DNA of 64,000 nt from Streptomyces sp. NBC_01445 (lineage in GTDB: Bacteria > Actinomycetota > Actinomycetes > Streptomycetales > Streptomycetaceae). A model generated the notes under the pieces. That model did no database searches and was not told where the DNA came from. It saw only the letters and a list, made by a program, of their open reading frames with translations. Positions 17,993 to 26,276 of this stretch are shown here, in pieces (position 1 is the first letter of the stretch; every line of letters begins with the position of its first letter). The position numbers and the translations under genes were made by a program. Where the stretch lies: contig NZ_CP109485.1 in the NCBI RefSeq assembly GCF_035918235.1, positions 1,922,001 to 1,986,000 on the forward strand, in the 5' to 3' direction.

Positions 17993-18345
17993 GCCGTATC
18001 AGGCAGCGTCTGCCCTGTTGTGATGCGACGGGCCGATCGGGTGCTGGCGCACGCGGTGCGTCACCATGACGCTGTCCGGGTGGCAGAACGTGTGCGGGTT
18101 CGTGAGATCGATGACGATGAAGGCCGAGGTTGCTGCGGATCATCCGCAGAGGCACCGGCTCGGTCGTGACGTGGCGGCGGGCCCAGATGGCACTGCTGTC
18201 AGCACAGGGCATGGCGGTGGCGGAGATCGCCCAGGTGACGTTCACCAGCGCGGACCGGGTCCACGATATGATCCACGACTTCAACACCGACGGCTTCGAA
18301 TCGCTCCACCCCAATCGCCGACGGCGAGGTCACACCCGAAGACGG
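17993..18345 (+). pseudogene. IS630-family transposase 5' fragment, copy 2
   Basis: After a region repeating copy 1, one frame reads LLRIIRRGTGSVVTWRRAQM, then LLSAQGMAVAEIAQVTFTSA, VHDMIHDFNTDGFESL and NRR. This is the N-terminal HTH region of IS630 transposases. A small deletion near 18125 separates it from the AERVRVREIDDDEG start. The DDE part is absent. Confidence 0.8.
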
Positions 18346-18351
18346 TGAGCC

Positions 18352-18531
18352 GTGCTCCGCGAGTTCAAGTTGCACTACAACGGGCATCAGCCACACCAGG
18401 CCTTGCATCAAGCCGCCCCGCTCCGCCCACTGCCCGAACCGAAGACCGAGCCAGGACAGCTCACGCACCTGGAGATCCACCGACTGGACCGACTCGACGG
18501 AACCCTTCACGAGTACCAACATGCAGCCTGA
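18352..18531 (+). pseudogene. Transposase C-terminal fragment
   Basis: From GTG 18352 the frame gives LREFKLHYNGHQPHQALHQA, then APLRPLPEP, IHRLDRLDGTLHEYQHAA and a stop. This is the typical C-terminus of IS481/integrase-type transposases (YN..RPH.AL). It directly abuts the IS630 fragment, showing one element inserted into or recombined with another. Confidence 0.8.
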
Positions 18532-18599
18532 GCTGGGCGAATGAATAATCCGCACCCGCAATGTGGGAGTGGACCAGCGACTCGGCCAGGCCTTCCCAG

Positions 18600-18841
18600 C
18601 AGAAGAACTGGGGCGTCACCTACGCGCAGGGCCGCAAGCGATGCGACGAGTTCCCCTTCTCCGCCACGTATGAGGGCCGGCCCAGTCGCTGACGGAGTAC
18701 GACCCGCAGCGCAAGGCCCCGAAGAACAACTTCTCCGCACGGCCGATCCCGAAGGAGGACAACGGCGCCGGCGGGCGCACCATCGCGGACTTCTACCGCC
18801 TCAACCGCATCATCGACGGCTACATCATCAAGGTTTCCTGA
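18600..18841 (+). pseudogene. NucA/NucB-type nuclease domain remnant, frameshifted
   Basis: Two frames together encode RCDEFPFSATYEG (18630-18675) and NNFSARPIPKEDNGAGGRTI followed by ADFYRLNRIIDGYIIKV and a stop (18730-18841). This resembles the C-terminal half of NucA/NucB deoxyribonuclease domains found in secreted toxins and nucleases. The frame breaks near 18690 and the N-terminal part is missing. Confidence 0.65.
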
Positions 18842-18886
18842 CACCACCACGCCCCCGGTCCCCGCCCCAGCGGGGACCGGAAGGTG

Positions 18887-19327
18887 TCACGCAGGCCAGA
18901 ACTGCAGCAGGTAGCGCTCGGCGTGGACCGGGACTTCCTGCTCGGCCAGTTCACGAACCCGCTCGCGACCGCTCACATACACCCGTACATGCCAGCGCCG
19001 ACCCACGTCACCGAGCTCAATCGCGCCCTCGCAGGGCCCACCGTAGGTCCACACCCCGACCTGGCCGGACGGGACATCCATGCCCGCCTCGCCCTGGGCC
19101 TCCCACACCCCGCCGTCCACAGGCGGCTGGTCTTCCCACACCTCCACCGACAAGGCCGGGGTGTGGGTGTGGCCGCCGCTTTGCAGATAGACGCGCTGGC
19201 CGCATGCGGCGACGAACGGGGCGCCATCCTCCGGCTCGTCCCGTTCACTCGTGTCGTCCCCATCCTCCAGCCACAACGCGTAGAAGTCGACGTCCGCATC
19301 CATCTGCTGCCTGCTGACCAGACCCAT
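18887..19327 (-). CDS. Hypothetical protein (146 aa)
   Basis: An acidic soluble protein that looks coding. It ends in a VPVHAERYLLQFWPA motif and contains a beta-rich middle (QRVYLQSGGHTHTPALSVEV, WHVRVYVSGRERVRELA). The start is either ATG 19327 or ATG 19303. It is convergent with the nuclease remnant; small acidic proteins next to NucA/NucB toxins are often immunity proteins, but the opposite strand weakens that idea. I do not recognise its family. Confidence 0.6.
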   Translation of the reverse strand: MGLVSRQQMDADVDFYALWLEDGDDTSERDEPEDGAPFVAACGQRVYLQSGGHTHTPALSVEVWEDQPPVDGGVWEAQGEAGMDVPSGQVGVWTYGGPCEGAIELGDVGRRWHVRVYVSGRERVRELAEQEVPVHAERYLLQFWPA

Positions 19328-19389
19328 CGGGCGGGCACACCCCTTCCTCGCTGCCTGCGACCCTACCGATCAGCCCAGCCCCGGCCGGC

Positions 19390-19500
19390 CCGAAGACCGG
19401 GCCTTCCTGGCCGCACTGCTGAGCCCGCTACCTGGGTCGGTGCTTCGCCGGCTGCGGTGCGGCCGGAAACGGTGCTGTGCCGGCACCGCGACCTGATCAA
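19390..19500 (+). pseudogene. Integrase-type transposase N-terminal scrap
   Basis: Shifted frames give EDRAFLAALLSPLPGSVLRRLR and then RPETVLCRHRDLIKR, the segment that precedes the DDE core in IS3/IS481-like integrases. It is very short and frameshifted. Confidence 0.5.
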
Positions 19501-19509
19501 GAGGGCGCC

Positions 19510-19645
19510 ACGCACAGGCCCTCCTGGGCCCTCCCAGTGCGCCCGGCGGGCCAGGCGTAGGCGTCTCCCGCGTCGAGCGCGGCCGGGTGGTCGGGGCCGA
19601 AGTATTCGGTCACGGACGGCAACAGGTCGCTCAACTCGACGTATG
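19510..19645 (-). pseudogene. Possible TPR-repeat protein fragment
   Basis: The minus strand encodes ELSDLLPSVTEYFGPDHPAA, then LDAGDAYAWPAGRTG. This resembles one tetratricopeptide repeat of the LG.DHP.TL....LA.W.G.AG type common in Streptomyces regulatory proteins. Only one repeat is present, wedged between transposase scraps. Confidence 0.35.
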
Positions 19646-19807
19646 CCGACTCGGACGACACCGGTGGACCATCGAACGCACCGTGTCCTGGCTCGCCGGC
19701 TGCTGCCGCCTCCACCGCCGCTACGAGCGCAAGCCGACCACTTCCTGGCCCTCACCAGCATCGCCTGCACCCTCATCTGCTACCGCAGACTCACCCGAGT
19801 GAGATGA
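19640..19807 (+). pseudogene. IS5-family transposase C-terminal fragment, frameshifted
   Basis: One frame gives GRHRWTIERTVSWLAGCCRL and HRRYERK; after a +1 slip near 19735 another gives DHFLALTSIACTLICYRRL and a stop at 19804-19806. This is the classic C-terminus of IS5 transposases. The following TGAGATGACTTCT (19800-19812) recurs at 21746-21758. Confidence 0.8.
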
Positions 19808-19812
19808 CTTCT
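19800..19812 (+). repeat. IS5 end-like 13-bp repeat, copy 1
   Basis: TGAGATGACTTCT occurs here at the transposase stop and again, in the same orientation, at 21746-21758 on the other side of the FAD monooxygenase gene. Confidence 0.55.
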
Positions 19813-19926
19813 AACGTGACAACACCCTCCGCGGGGCTGACGGCCTGTGGACGGGTGCCCCTCGATCTTCGGGGGCGCACGCCCGTAGGGCCGTCACCGG
19901 CGGCGCTCCGCCCGCGGCAGCGGGAG

Positions 19927-21600
19927 TCAGGCGAAAGTTCGGCGCAGATGCGCCGTCAGGCGTTCCGGTACGGCCGGGTGGAAGCGTCCGGAGACGTAGC
20001 CGTCCGGGCGGATCAGAAGGGCCTCGCCGTCACGCGGTGCATAGGCGTCGCGGAACTCGCCCGCCGCGTCGCGCACCCGCGGCGGGCGCAGGCCGACCGG
20101 GCGGGCGTCCTCCGGTACCTCTGCGGCGGTGACCAGATAAGCGTCGAGCAGGCCGTGGGCGGCGCGATGCGCCTCGGCGGCGCACGCCTCGAGCCGGGCG
20201 ACGCCGTCGCCCGAGGCGTGCTCCGAGCCCGCGAACAGCAGCAGCACGTGCCGCGGGGTGCGCAGCAGGTCGAACAGCCGCCGCGGGTAGGCGGCGAGGT
20301 CGCTCAGCAGGCCGCGGCAGTCCGGTGCCCGGTCGCCGGGGACGGGACCGGCTGCGGGTGTGCCGTCCACCGCCTGCGGCTGGATCAACGGGCTGTCCGG
20401 GTAGGCGACCAGCAGCTGGGCCTGGCGCCGCAGAAGCATCTCGGCGTCGTCCCCGCTGCTGATGAGGCCGGAGTGGGCATGGCGGACGGTGCGGGCATGG
20501 CGGACGGTGCGGCCGGCCACCTCCTGCGCTACCGGGTGGCGTTCGGCGTGATAGCTCTCCAGCAGGTCGTCCGTGGCCAGACCGCGGACGGTCAGGGCCA
20601 GCTTCCAGGCGAGGTTGTAGGCGTCCTGCACGCCGGTGTTCAGGCCCTGCCCGCCGATCGGCGGGTAGATGTGCGCGGCGTCCCCGGCGACGAAGAGGCG
20701 GCCGTTTCGGTAGCGGTCCACCATGCGGTGGCTGGTCCGGAAGGCGGACGACCAGCGCAGCGTGGAGGCGGTCGTCACCTCCGGGGACAGCCGGTCGAGC
20801 GCGGCCTGGATCTGGCCGAGGCCCGGTCCCTGACCATCCCCCAGGCCAAAGACGGTCCCGTCCGGCGCGCTCGAGCCGTCTTCGCCTCCGGCTTGGGCGC
20901 CGGGGCGCAGCATCGAGAGCCAGTACCGCCGAACGCCCGGCATCGGAATGCAGACGAGCATGTCGTCCATCGCACCGTTCGCGTCCAGGTGCACGGCCCG
21001 CATGCTGTAGCCGGCGGGCAGCTCCCAGTCGACCTCGACGTCGCCGATCATGTACTGCTCGGGGAAGGCCTCGCCCTCGAAGGTCAGTCCGGCCGCCTTG
21101 CGGACCAGGCTGTGCGCCCCGTCGCAGCCGACGACGTAGCGGGCGTGCAGACGCTCGGTCCGGCCGTCGGCGTGCGCGAGGACGGCCTCGACCTCGTCCG
21201 GACGCGTCTCCACCGAGCGGAGCTCGGTCGGCCGCTCCACCTGCGTGCCGAAGCGCGCGAGATGCTCGGCGAGCAGCCGCTCGGTCGCGTGCTGGGGCAG
21301 CGTGGCGAAGGGGTAGGGAATGTCGGGCGGCAGTGTCAGCTCGACCCGGGGGCGAGGCTTGCCGTCGATGTAGACCAGCTGGCCCAGGTGCGGCACCGCT
21401 TCGTCCAGCACCCCGCGGACCAGGCCCATGGCGTCCCACACCTCCAGCGTGCGGGGCAGGACGCCGATGGCCTTGGCATGGGGTTGTGGGACGGCCAGCC
21501 GATCGACGATGCGACAGTCCACGCCGTGCCGCCGCAGCTCGGCCGCCGCCGTCAGGCCCACCGGGCCCGCGCCCACCACAAGTACGTCGACATCGGCCAT
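19927..21600 (-). CDS. FAD-dependent aromatic monooxygenase (PHBH-like)
   Basis: 557 aa from ATG 21600 (GAGGGAG 7 bases upstream). The N-terminal Rossmann motif VLVVGAGPVGLTAA binds FAD ADP; CDGAHSLVRK is the DG motif; GDAAHIYPPIGGQGLNTGVQ is the second FAD motif. A C-terminal thioredoxin-like region follows (about 400-557), as in phenol-hydroxylase-like and rifampicin/polyketide hydroxylases. It probably hydroxylates an aromatic compound or polyketide; the substrate is unknown. IS5-type end repeats flank the gene on both sides, suggesting it was brought in by mobile elements. Confidence 0.92.
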   Translation of the reverse strand: MADVDVLVVGAGPVGLTAAAELRRHGVDCRIVDRLAVPQPHAKAIGVLPRTLEVWDAMGLVRGVLDEAVPHLGQLVYIDGKPRPRVELTLPPDIPYPFATLPQHATERLLAEHLARFGTQVERPTELRSVETRPDEVEAVLAHADGRTERLHARYVVGCDGAHSLVRKAAGLTFEGEAFPEQYMIGDVEVDWELPAGYSMRAVHLDANGAMDDMLVCIPMPGVRRYWLSMLRPGAQAGGEDGSSAPDGTVFGLGDGQGPGLGQIQAALDRLSPEVTTASTLRWSSAFRTSHRMVDRYRNGRLFVAGDAAHIYPPIGGQGLNTGVQDAYNLAWKLALTVRGLATDDLLESYHAERHPVAQEVAGRTVRHARTVRHAHSGLISSGDDAEMLLRRQAQLLVAYPDSPLIQPQAVDGTPAAGPVPGDRAPDCRGLLSDLAAYPRRLFDLLRTPRHVLLLFAGSEHASGDGVARLEACAAEAHRAAHGLLDAYLVTAAEVPEDARPVGLRPPRVRDAAGEFRDAYAPRDGEALLIRPDGYVSGRFHPAVPERLTAHLRRTFA

Positions 21601-21745
21601 GATCAGGCTCCCTCGTCGTCCGGATTTTTTTCCCGAGCCAGTGTGCTTAACCAGGTTGCGCCGACCAGAAAGGGTTGACGTTCCCCCGCGGTGCGGAACC
21701 GAAGGAATCAAAACCTTTTCTTTACCAATAGCCTACCGAGCCGAA

Positions 21746-21758
21746 TGAGATGACTTCT
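21746..21758 (+). repeat. IS5 end-like 13-bp repeat, copy 2
   Basis: Direct copy of the 13-mer at 19800-19812, again preceded by a CTACCGA-type sequence that matches the 3' end of an IS5 transposase gene. The rest of 21601-22231 holds nothing else I can identify. Confidence 0.55.
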
Positions 21759-22231
21759 TAGTGCTTCAGTTGGCGAATCTGAGCATCACAGTTGGCTGCC
21801 TGAGGGGGAGCCAAGCACGTACTTACCGGGCCATGACCCCCTTGGTGTACATCCGTGTGACCTCTGCGAGGTGAGATCCCGGAGTGGGACACCAACTCCA
21901 TCTCCGGCCCCTACATGACAGAGGCCAGAGCCTCGCCCGCCGGGGAGACCGCCTTCATGTCCGCCAACGCCCGTAGGGCCACGGCTGCCACTGTGACGCC
22001 AACGCGGGTTCGGACGCACTGGCACGTGTGACGGCCTACTTGCCCGTCGCCACAGCTGCGACCTCTGGTCGGTCCTGTGACCTGAGGTTCTTGTGCACCG
22101 AGCTCCACTCGGGGTGTGACGGATCTTCGCCCCGTGGCGCAGGGCCGGGTGAGCCGACTGGTCCCTGTACAGGCGCGACTGCAATAGCCCGCCCGTGCCC
22201 AACCCAGTACACACGACGCCACGGAGGAGCC

Positions 22232-22363
22232 GTGGGCAGGGAGTTCTGGCGGACAGTTCGGCTGGCCATCGAGAAGGACAACTGGACGGCGCGCCTTGTC
22301 GTGTTGCTGTGCATCACAGGTGCCGCTTTGTTCGGCACCTACACGATCGGCGCTGTGAGGTAG
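22232..22363 (+). CDS. Small single-pass membrane peptide (43 aa)
   Basis: GTG 22232 is preceded by GGAGGAGCC. The product has a charged N-terminal half (EFWRTVRLAIEKDNWTARL) followed by a membrane segment LVVLLCITGAALFGTYTIGA. Good SD and GC-biased codons support it. No family assigned; it stands alone upstream of the TnpB element. Confidence 0.55.
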   Translation: MGREFWRTVRLAIEKDNWTARLVVLLCITGAALFGTYTIGAVR

Positions 22364-22455
22364 TCAGGGCAGCGGTGCTCGGACAGGCTGAGCGCTAGCG
22401 CGGCCGAGTGAAGCGCTCAGTCACACCGGGAATTCAGCGGATTCTTGCGAGGAAC

Positions 22456-22475
22456 CCTGGGCGTTTACGCCCGGG
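22456..22475 (+). repeat. Hairpin resembling the TnpB right-end hairpin
   Basis: Eight-base arms (22456-22463, 22468-22475) with one G-T pair and a TTTA loop. The shape and GGGCG..CGCCC-type stem resemble the hairpin after tnpB (23903-23923). It may be the left-end structure of this element or the right end of another lost one. Confidence 0.4.
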
Positions 22476-22678
22476 AGGAATCGCATCCACGGGGTGTGAC
22501 GCGGAGCGTCGCCGTGACGTGCCTCAGGCCATGACGGCCGCGCAGCCGCCCGGGGGCGTTCCGGCGGAGCCGGGCTACGGCGGTGTGCGCGGGGCGAGTC
22601 GGGGTGGGTGTCGCTCGTTCGGGTGAGGTGGGGCGAACGTGTGGTGGGTCTTCGTCCAGGTGTATAGGTTCGCTGATC

Positions 22679-23851
22679 GTGAAGCTGGTGGTGCGGGTGA
22701 AGCTGCTGCCGACGCCCGTACAGGCGGCGGCACTTGAGGCGACCCTGCACGCCTGCAACGAGGCCGCCACCTGGGCCGCGTCCGTCGCCTTCGAGAACGA
22801 GGCGCGACGTCCGCTTGAGCTCCGCAAGCACACCTATGCCGAGATCCGGGCCAGGTGGGGCCTGGGCGCGCAGGCCGCCCAGCACGCCATCAAGAAGACC
22901 TGCGACGCCTACACCACCCTGAAGGCGAACCTCCGGGCGGGACGTTACGGGCGGCCCGGGACCAAGCGGCACACTCGCGCCTCGGGCAAACCGGTCGTCT
23001 TCCGGCCCCAGTCGGCGCAGCCTTACGACGACCGGATGCTGTCCTGGCAGCACCAGGCACGCACCGTGTCGATCTGGACCACCGCGGGCCGGCTCAAGGG
23101 CGTGCGGTTCACCGGGCAGGCCGAGCAACTGGAGGTCCTGGCTGCGCACCGCAAGGGTGAATCCGACCTGGTGCGCCAGGGCGGGAAATGGTTCTTGATC
23201 GCGACCTGCGAGATCGCCGAAGCCGCCCCGAACGCCCACCCGGCCGGGTTCCTCGGCGTCGACCTGGGGATCGTGAACATCGCGGTCACCTCCGACGGCG
23301 AGCGCCACTGCGGTCGCCGGATCAACCGCAAGCGGGAACAGGATCGCAAGCTGCGGTCCAAGCTGCAGAACAAGCAGACCAAGTCCGCCAAGCGGCGGGC
23401 GAAGAAGCATGCGGGCAAGGAAGCCCGGCGCGCCAAGGACATCAACCACAAGATCAGCAAGCGGATCGTGGCGGAGGCTGAACGCACCGGTCGCGGGATC
23501 GCCCTGGAGACACTCACGGGCATCCGCGAGCGGGCACGGCTGAGAAAGCCCCAACGCACCACGCTCCACTCCTGGCCGTTCGCGCAACTCGGCTCGTTCA
23601 TCGTCTACAAGGCGAAGCGGGCCGGGGTGCCGGTCGTCTACGTCGATCCGGCGTACACCAGCCAGGAATGCTCGAAGTGTCATCACACCGAACGCGGCAA
23701 CCGGCCTGCCCAGGCTGTTTTCTCGTGCCGGGTCTGCGGCTTCGTTGAGCACGCGGACTGCAACGCGTCCCACAACATCGCCCACCGCGGGTGGTACGTG
23801 TGGGTCTGCGGGGCTCAGTCAACGGCCCCCGAACTCACCCTCATCGCGTGA
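22679..23851 (+). CDS. tnpB: TnpB, RNA-guided nuclease of IS200/IS605 (IS1341-type) element
   Basis: 390 aa from GTG 22679. The RuvC-like triad is intact: D195 (GVDLGIVN), E277 (ALETLTGI) and D360 (EHADCNAS). A zinc ribbon is present (C-SK-C then C-RV-C). The N-terminal HTH start (VKLLPTPVQAAALEATL) and the Arg/Lys-rich bridge (KREQDRKLRSKLQNKQTK) are typical. No TnpA lies nearby, so this is a solo TnpB. In this family the protein uses an RNA from its own 3' end to cut DNA; activity here is inferred from intact residues. Confidence 0.92.
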   Translation: MKLVVRVKLLPTPVQAAALEATLHACNEAATWAASVAFENEARRPLELRKHTYAEIRARWGLGAQAAQHAIKKTCDAYTTLKANLRAGRYGRPGTKRHTRASGKPVVFRPQSAQPYDDRMLSWQHQARTVSIWTTAGRLKGVRFTGQAEQLEVLAAHRKGESDLVRQGGKWFLIATCEIAEAAPNAHPAGFLGVDLGIVNIAVTSDGERHCGRRINRKREQDRKLRSKLQNKQTKSAKRRAKKHAGKEARRAKDINHKISKRIVAEAERTGRGIALETLTGIRERARLRKPQRTTLHSWPFAQLGSFIVYKAKRAGVPVVYVDPAYTSQECSKCHHTERGNRPAQAVFSCRVCGFVEHADCNASHNIAHRGWYVWVCGAQSTAPELTLIA

Positions 23852-23930
23852 GTCCTGGACGCAGCCGAACCCATCACAGCCAGTGATGACTCGAGCAGCA
23901 AGCCCGGTCGTTTCACGACCGGGTAGTTGA
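23780..23930 (+). ncRNA. Putative omega/guide-scaffold RNA of TnpB (right end)
   Basis: The 3' end of tnpB runs into a conserved-looking tail that closes with a perfect 8-bp hairpin, CCCGGTCG-TTTCA-CGACCGGG (23903-23923), then GTAGTTGAC. IS605-family omega RNAs start within the 3' end of tnpB and end at such a right-end structure, with the guide read from the flanking DNA. The guide would then begin at about 23931. Boundaries are approximate. Confidence 0.5.
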
Positions 23931-24109
23931 CCGGTCATGCTTTCACGCATATGCAGTAATCCAGGTCCAGGTCATCAATGTCGTTGATTGCCTGTGCCGC
24001 TCGAAAACACGATTCGGGACCTGCCCTGGCAGTTTCCCGACCAGAAGAGCGGCCCGCACAGCATCTGCGACGATCCTTCGACGCCACTGTCCACCGTCAC
24101 CGCGCCCAT

Positions 24110-24440
24110 TCGGAATCTGATCACGGTGCCCACACCCGTACTGCGCGGCCGCGTGGCCAAGGACGAAGAGGTCCTCGCGTTAGGGCACGAGAACGCGGTA
24201 CTGGGCCGTCAGATCGCCCGCGTCCGCCACGAGCCCGCAGACCGGATCTGGTTCGCCACGCTCTCGCGGTTCGTCCCGCGCGAGCGCCGTCGCCAGGCCT
24301 TCACGGTCACCCCCACCACACTCCTGGCCTGGCACCGCCAACTCATCGCGAGGAAAGGGACATTCACCCGGCAGCGCCGCCCCGGCAGACCCTCCACCGC
24401 GCCCGCCATCAAGCAGCTCATCCTGCGCTGGGGCGCGGTT
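24110..24440 (+). pseudogene. Integrase-type transposase N-terminal fragment
   Basis: The plus strand reads LGHENAVLGRQIARVRHEPA, then DRIWFATLSRFVPRERRRQA, FTVTPTTLLAWHRQLIARKG and RRPGRPSTAPAIKQLIL. This is the same integrase family as the fragment at 10341-10635, but a different copy and extending further. It ends in unrelated sequence at about 24440, just before the poxB-like stop. Confidence 0.8.
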
Positions 24441-24454
24441 TCCCGGGTCTGATG

Positions 24455-26185
24455 TCAGCGTCCGCCGGGACTGGTGAGGTTCTCGCGGATCTTGGCGATG
24501 GCGAAGCCCCAGCCCTGCTGGATGGTCGGCTTGGCGGGCACGGCGATCTCCTCCGGGTTGGTGAGGACGTCCAGGAGCACCGGTCCCGGCGTGGCGAGGG
24601 CCCGGCTGACGCCCTCGGCCAGGTCCTCGGCCCGGCTCACCCGGATGCCGGTGATGCCGAGTGCCTCGGCGACCGCGGCGAAATCCGGGTTGTCGAGCTC
24701 CGTCCCGAATTCCGGCAGGCCCGCCTGCTCCTGCTCCAGCTTCACCATGCCGAGGCGCTGGTTGTCGAAGACGACGAGCTTCACCGGCAGCCGCCGGCTC
24801 CGGATGGTCATGAGATCGCCGAGGAGCATCCCGAGTCCGCCGTCACCGCAGAAGGCGACGACCTGCCGGTCGGGGTCCAGGAGCTGCGCGCCGATCGCCT
24901 GCGGCATCGCGTTGGCCATCGAGCCGAGGTTGTAGGAGCCGAGCAGGCGGCGGGATCCACGCATCTCGACGAAGCGTGACAGCCAGACGGTCGCCATGCC
25001 GGTGTCCGAGGTGAAGACGGCGTCGTCGGCCGCCAGGGCGTCCACGGCGGCGGCGAGCGCCTCCGGGCGTACCAAGTGGTCGCGGTTGTCGAAGGCTGAC
25101 CGCACCTTGCCGATCAGCCCACGGTCGTGGCCGGGCGCGGCCAGCCGCTGCTGTCCCTGCTGCCATGTGCCGAACTTCTCGCGCGCGTCGTCCAGGTGTT
25201 CGCGGTCCTTGCGCCGCTCCAGCCGCTCCAAGAGTCCCCGCACCGTGGGACCGACGTCGGCAGCGAGGGCCACGTCGACCGGGACACGTCGGCCGATGTG
25301 CTCGGCGACCCGATCGACCTGGACGACCTTTTTGCCCTGCGGGTACCACTCCCGGTACGGAAAGTCGGTGCCGAGCAGCAACAGGGTGTCCGCTCCGTCC
25401 ATCGCGTGCGCGGCGGCCGGATTGCCGATCAGCCCGGTCTGGCCGACTTGGTAGGGGTTGTCGCCCTCGAAGCCTTCCTTCGCCTTGAGCGTCAGCACCA
25501 TGGGCGCGGCCAGCCGCTCGGCGAGGGCGAGAACGTCCTCGCGGGCACCGCGCGCTCCGCGACCGACGAGCATCGTGACCTTGCCGCCGTCGCGGAGGCC
25601 ATCGGCCGCCGCGTCCAGTGCCGGATCGTCGGGCCGGTTGGCGGAACCGGCTACGGAGAGCCGGGCCGGCCGGTCCGCCGGCAGTTCCTGGTCGCCGATG
25701 TCGCCGGGGACGGTCAGCACGGCCACACCGCGCCGCCCGATCGCGGTGCGCACCGCGATCTCCAGCAGGCCGGGCATCTGCTCCGCGGACGTGACGGTGG
25801 CGCGGAACACGGCGACATCGCGGAAGAGCAGATCGTTGTCGACCTCCTGGAAGTAATCCGTGCCCACCTCCGCGAGAGGCACCTGGCCGGCGACGGCAAG
25901 CACCGGGGTTCCGCTCTTCGCCGCGTCGTACAGACCGTTCAGCAGGTGCACGGAGCCAGGTCCCACGGTGCCCATGCAGACCCCGAGGGTGTCGGTGAGC
26001 TGGGACTGGGCCCCGGCGGCGAACGCAGCGGCCTCCTCGTGCCGGCATCCGACCCATTCGACGGACCCGGACGCGCGGATGGCATCGGTGAGGGGATTGA
26101 GAGCATCCCCCACCACGCCGAACACATGGCGTACTCCGAGTTCCTCCAAGGCGTCGATCATGACGCGGGCCACGGTTCGACTCAT
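24455..26185 (-). CDS. Thiamine-diphosphate enzyme, pyruvate oxidase/dehydrogenase (PoxB)-like
   Basis: 576 aa with GAGAGGAGA upstream of the ATG. It has the three-domain ThDP-enzyme layout: N-terminal Pyr domain with HEEAAAFAAGA (catalytic Glu), central domain with TVPGDIGDQELP and VGRGARG, and C-terminal PP domain with GDGGLGMLLGDLMT followed by VFDNQRLGM (metal/ThDP binding). Overall it is most like PoxB, which decarboxylates pyruvate to acetate at the membrane. A membrane-binding C-terminal tail is not obvious, so the exact reaction is uncertain. It follows the FMN glutamate-synthase-like gene by 91 bases and may be co-transcribed with it. Confidence 0.88.
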   Translation of the reverse strand: MSRTVARVMIDALEELGVRHVFGVVGDALNPLTDAIRASGSVEWVGCRHEEAAAFAAGAQSQLTDTLGVCMGTVGPGSVHLLNGLYDAAKSGTPVLAVAGQVPLAEVGTDYFQEVDNDLLFRDVAVFRATVTSAEQMPGLLEIAVRTAIGRRGVAVLTVPGDIGDQELPADRPARLSVAGSANRPDDPALDAAADGLRDGGKVTMLVGRGARGAREDVLALAERLAAPMVLTLKAKEGFEGDNPYQVGQTGLIGNPAAAHAMDGADTLLLLGTDFPYREWYPQGKKVVQVDRVAEHIGRRVPVDVALAADVGPTVRGLLERLERRKDREHLDDAREKFGTWQQGQQRLAAPGHDRGLIGKVRSAFDNRDHLVRPEALAAAVDALAADDAVFTSDTGMATVWLSRFVEMRGSRRLLGSYNLGSMANAMPQAIGAQLLDPDRQVVAFCGDGGLGMLLGDLMTIRSRRLPVKLVVFDNQRLGMVKLEQEQAGLPEFGTELDNPDFAAVAEALGITGIRVSRAEDLAEGVSRALATPGPVLLDVLTNPEEIAVPAKPTIQQGWGFAIAKIRENLTSPGGR

Positions 26186-26276
26186 CGGGTGTGTCTCCTC
26201 TCTAACGACTCGAACGACTCGAAAAGCTCGAATGATCGGTGCGCGTTGCCGTCAGCGCTGTCCTCAGGTACCGCCG

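Noticed and set aside
18887..19327. Firm assignment as a NucA/NucB immunity protein
   Set aside because: Opposite strand to the nuclease remnant and no recognised immunity family; kept only as a hypothesis.
19804..21678. Long plus-strand open frame opposite the FAD monooxygenase
   Set aside because: High-GC shadow frame; the FAD motifs lie on the minus strand.
22364..22678. A TnpA (Y1 transposase) gene upstream of TnpB
   Set aside because: No frame in this stretch encodes the HUH motif or a protein of suitable size.
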